From a bacterium UBA2219 (GTDB lineage: Bacteria > Desulfobacterota > Deferrimicrobia > Deferrimicrobiales > Deferrimicrobiaceae), in contig DCUH01000001.1 in the NCBI GenBank assembly GCA_002327765.1, forward strand, positions 266 to 6,841: a stretch of DNA of 6,576 nucleotides. Direction: 5' to 3'. Position numbers and translations under genes: made by a program. Below are positions 6,203 through 6,576 of the stretch, piece by piece (position 1 is the stretch's first letter; every line of letters begins with the position of its first letter). The notes under the pieces are model-generated. The model had not been told where the DNA came from. It worked only from the letters and a program-made list of their open reading frames with translations, and made no database searches.

Positions 6203-6576
6203 ATGGCGAAGAATCTCCGCAGCAAGGATCTCACGGAAGGAGTCGACCGGGCGGCTCACCGGGCGCTGCTTTATTCCCTGGGTCTTTCCCGGGAAGACTT
6301 GAAACGCCCCTTCATCGCCGTGGTGAATTCCTGGAACGAGATCGTCCCGGGCTGCCTCCCGCAAAGGCAGGTCGCCGAGTCGGTCAAGCAGGGGATCCGT
6401 GCCGCGGGAGCCGTCCCTTTCGAGTTCAACACGATCGGCGTCTGCGACGGCATGGCCCAGGGGCACGTCGGGATGAGCTACTCGCTGCCGAGCAGGGAGG
6501 TCATCGCCGACTCGGTGGAGATCATGGCCATGGCTCACCCTTTTGACGCCCTGGTGATGATTCCCAACTGCGACAA
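6203..6576 (+). CDS. ilvD: Dihydroxy-acid dehydratase IlvD, N-terminal part (runs off right edge)
   Basis: These 124 codons match the start of IlvD, the iron-sulfur enzyme that dehydrates 2,3-dihydroxy acids to 2-keto acids in valine, leucine and isoleucine synthesis. Visible motifs are RAAHRALLYSLGL (16-28), PFIAVVNSWNEIVPG (36-50), PFEFNTIGVCDGMAQGH (72-88), YSLPSREVIADSVE (93-106) and IPNCD (120-124). C81 and C123 match conserved cluster-binding cysteines of the family. The start is chosen for GGAGG 5 nt upstream (6193-6197); an in-frame ATG at 6191 lacks a good site. A small TCCAT/ATGGA stem (6182-6195) partly covers the ribosome site. Unusually, residues 50-55 read GCLPQR where I would expect GHxHL. 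No Leu/Val/Ile-rich leader peptide is seen in the 132 nt upstream. A sugar-acid dehydratase of the IlvD/Edd family is a less likely alternative. Confidence 0.92.
   Translation, partial: MAKNLRSKDLTEGVDRAAHRALLYSLGLSREDLKRPFIAVVNSWNEIVPGCLPQRQVAESVKQGIRAAGAVPFEFNTIGVCDGMAQGHVGMSYSLPSREVIADSVEIMAMAHPFDALVMIPNCD

Noticed and set aside
6082..6546. 154-codon plus-strand open frame overlapping ilvD
   Set aside because: It is in a different frame from ilvD, whose frame shows strong family motifs. The translation is motif-free.
1..6576. CRISPR array, tRNA, rRNA or insertion sequence
   Set aside because: No regularly spaced repeats, no tRNA-like cloverleaf or rRNA signature and no transposase motif were seen on either strand.

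Overview
The window is GC-rich and densely coded, with short spacers and strong Shine-Dalgarno sites. The gene set is an HdrA/QmoC-type electron-transfer cluster, a cytidylate-kinase-like protein, a tandem universal stress protein, an iron-containing alcohol dehydrogenase remnant and IlvD. This suggests an anaerobic bacterium of the former Deltaproteobacteria (Desulfobacterota or a relative). That placement is inference from gene content; no marker gene is present.

Positions 1-3343, minus strand: a tight three-gene operon. In transcription order it holds a 606-residue HdrA-like flavin/iron-sulfur protein, a 395-residue QmoC-type protein (HdrC-like ferredoxin domain fused to a cytochrome-b-like membrane domain), and a classical HdrA that runs off the left edge. 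Gaps are 15 and 17 nt, each with a GGAGG ribosome site. Together they look like a membrane-anchored Hdr/Qmo-like complex passing electrons between the quinone pool and soluble FAD/Fe-S subunits. The soluble partner is not in view: there is no aprAB, sat, hdrB or mvhD here.

Positions 3344-3928: a 585-nt divergent intergenic region, more AT-rich than its flanks, with no convincing gene. It holds a perfect-consensus sigma-70 promoter on the minus strand for the hdr operon (TTGACA, 16 nt, TATAAT) and a near-consensus one on the plus strand (TTTACA, 17 nt, TATAAT). Both transcripts would have leaders of over 100 nt with potential hairpins.

Positions 3929-5765, plus strand: a cytidylate-kinase-like protein with an extra C-terminal domain, a very GC-rich hairpin, then a two-domain universal stress protein with both ATP-binding signatures intact.

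Positions 5747-6576: the last ~106 codons of an iron-containing alcohol dehydrogenase on the minus strand, cut off at its 5' side (a gene remnant), then the start of a dihydroxy-acid dehydratase (ilvD, branched-chain amino acid synthesis) on the plus strand, running off the right edge. The remnant suggests a past deletion between the stress protein gene and ilvD.
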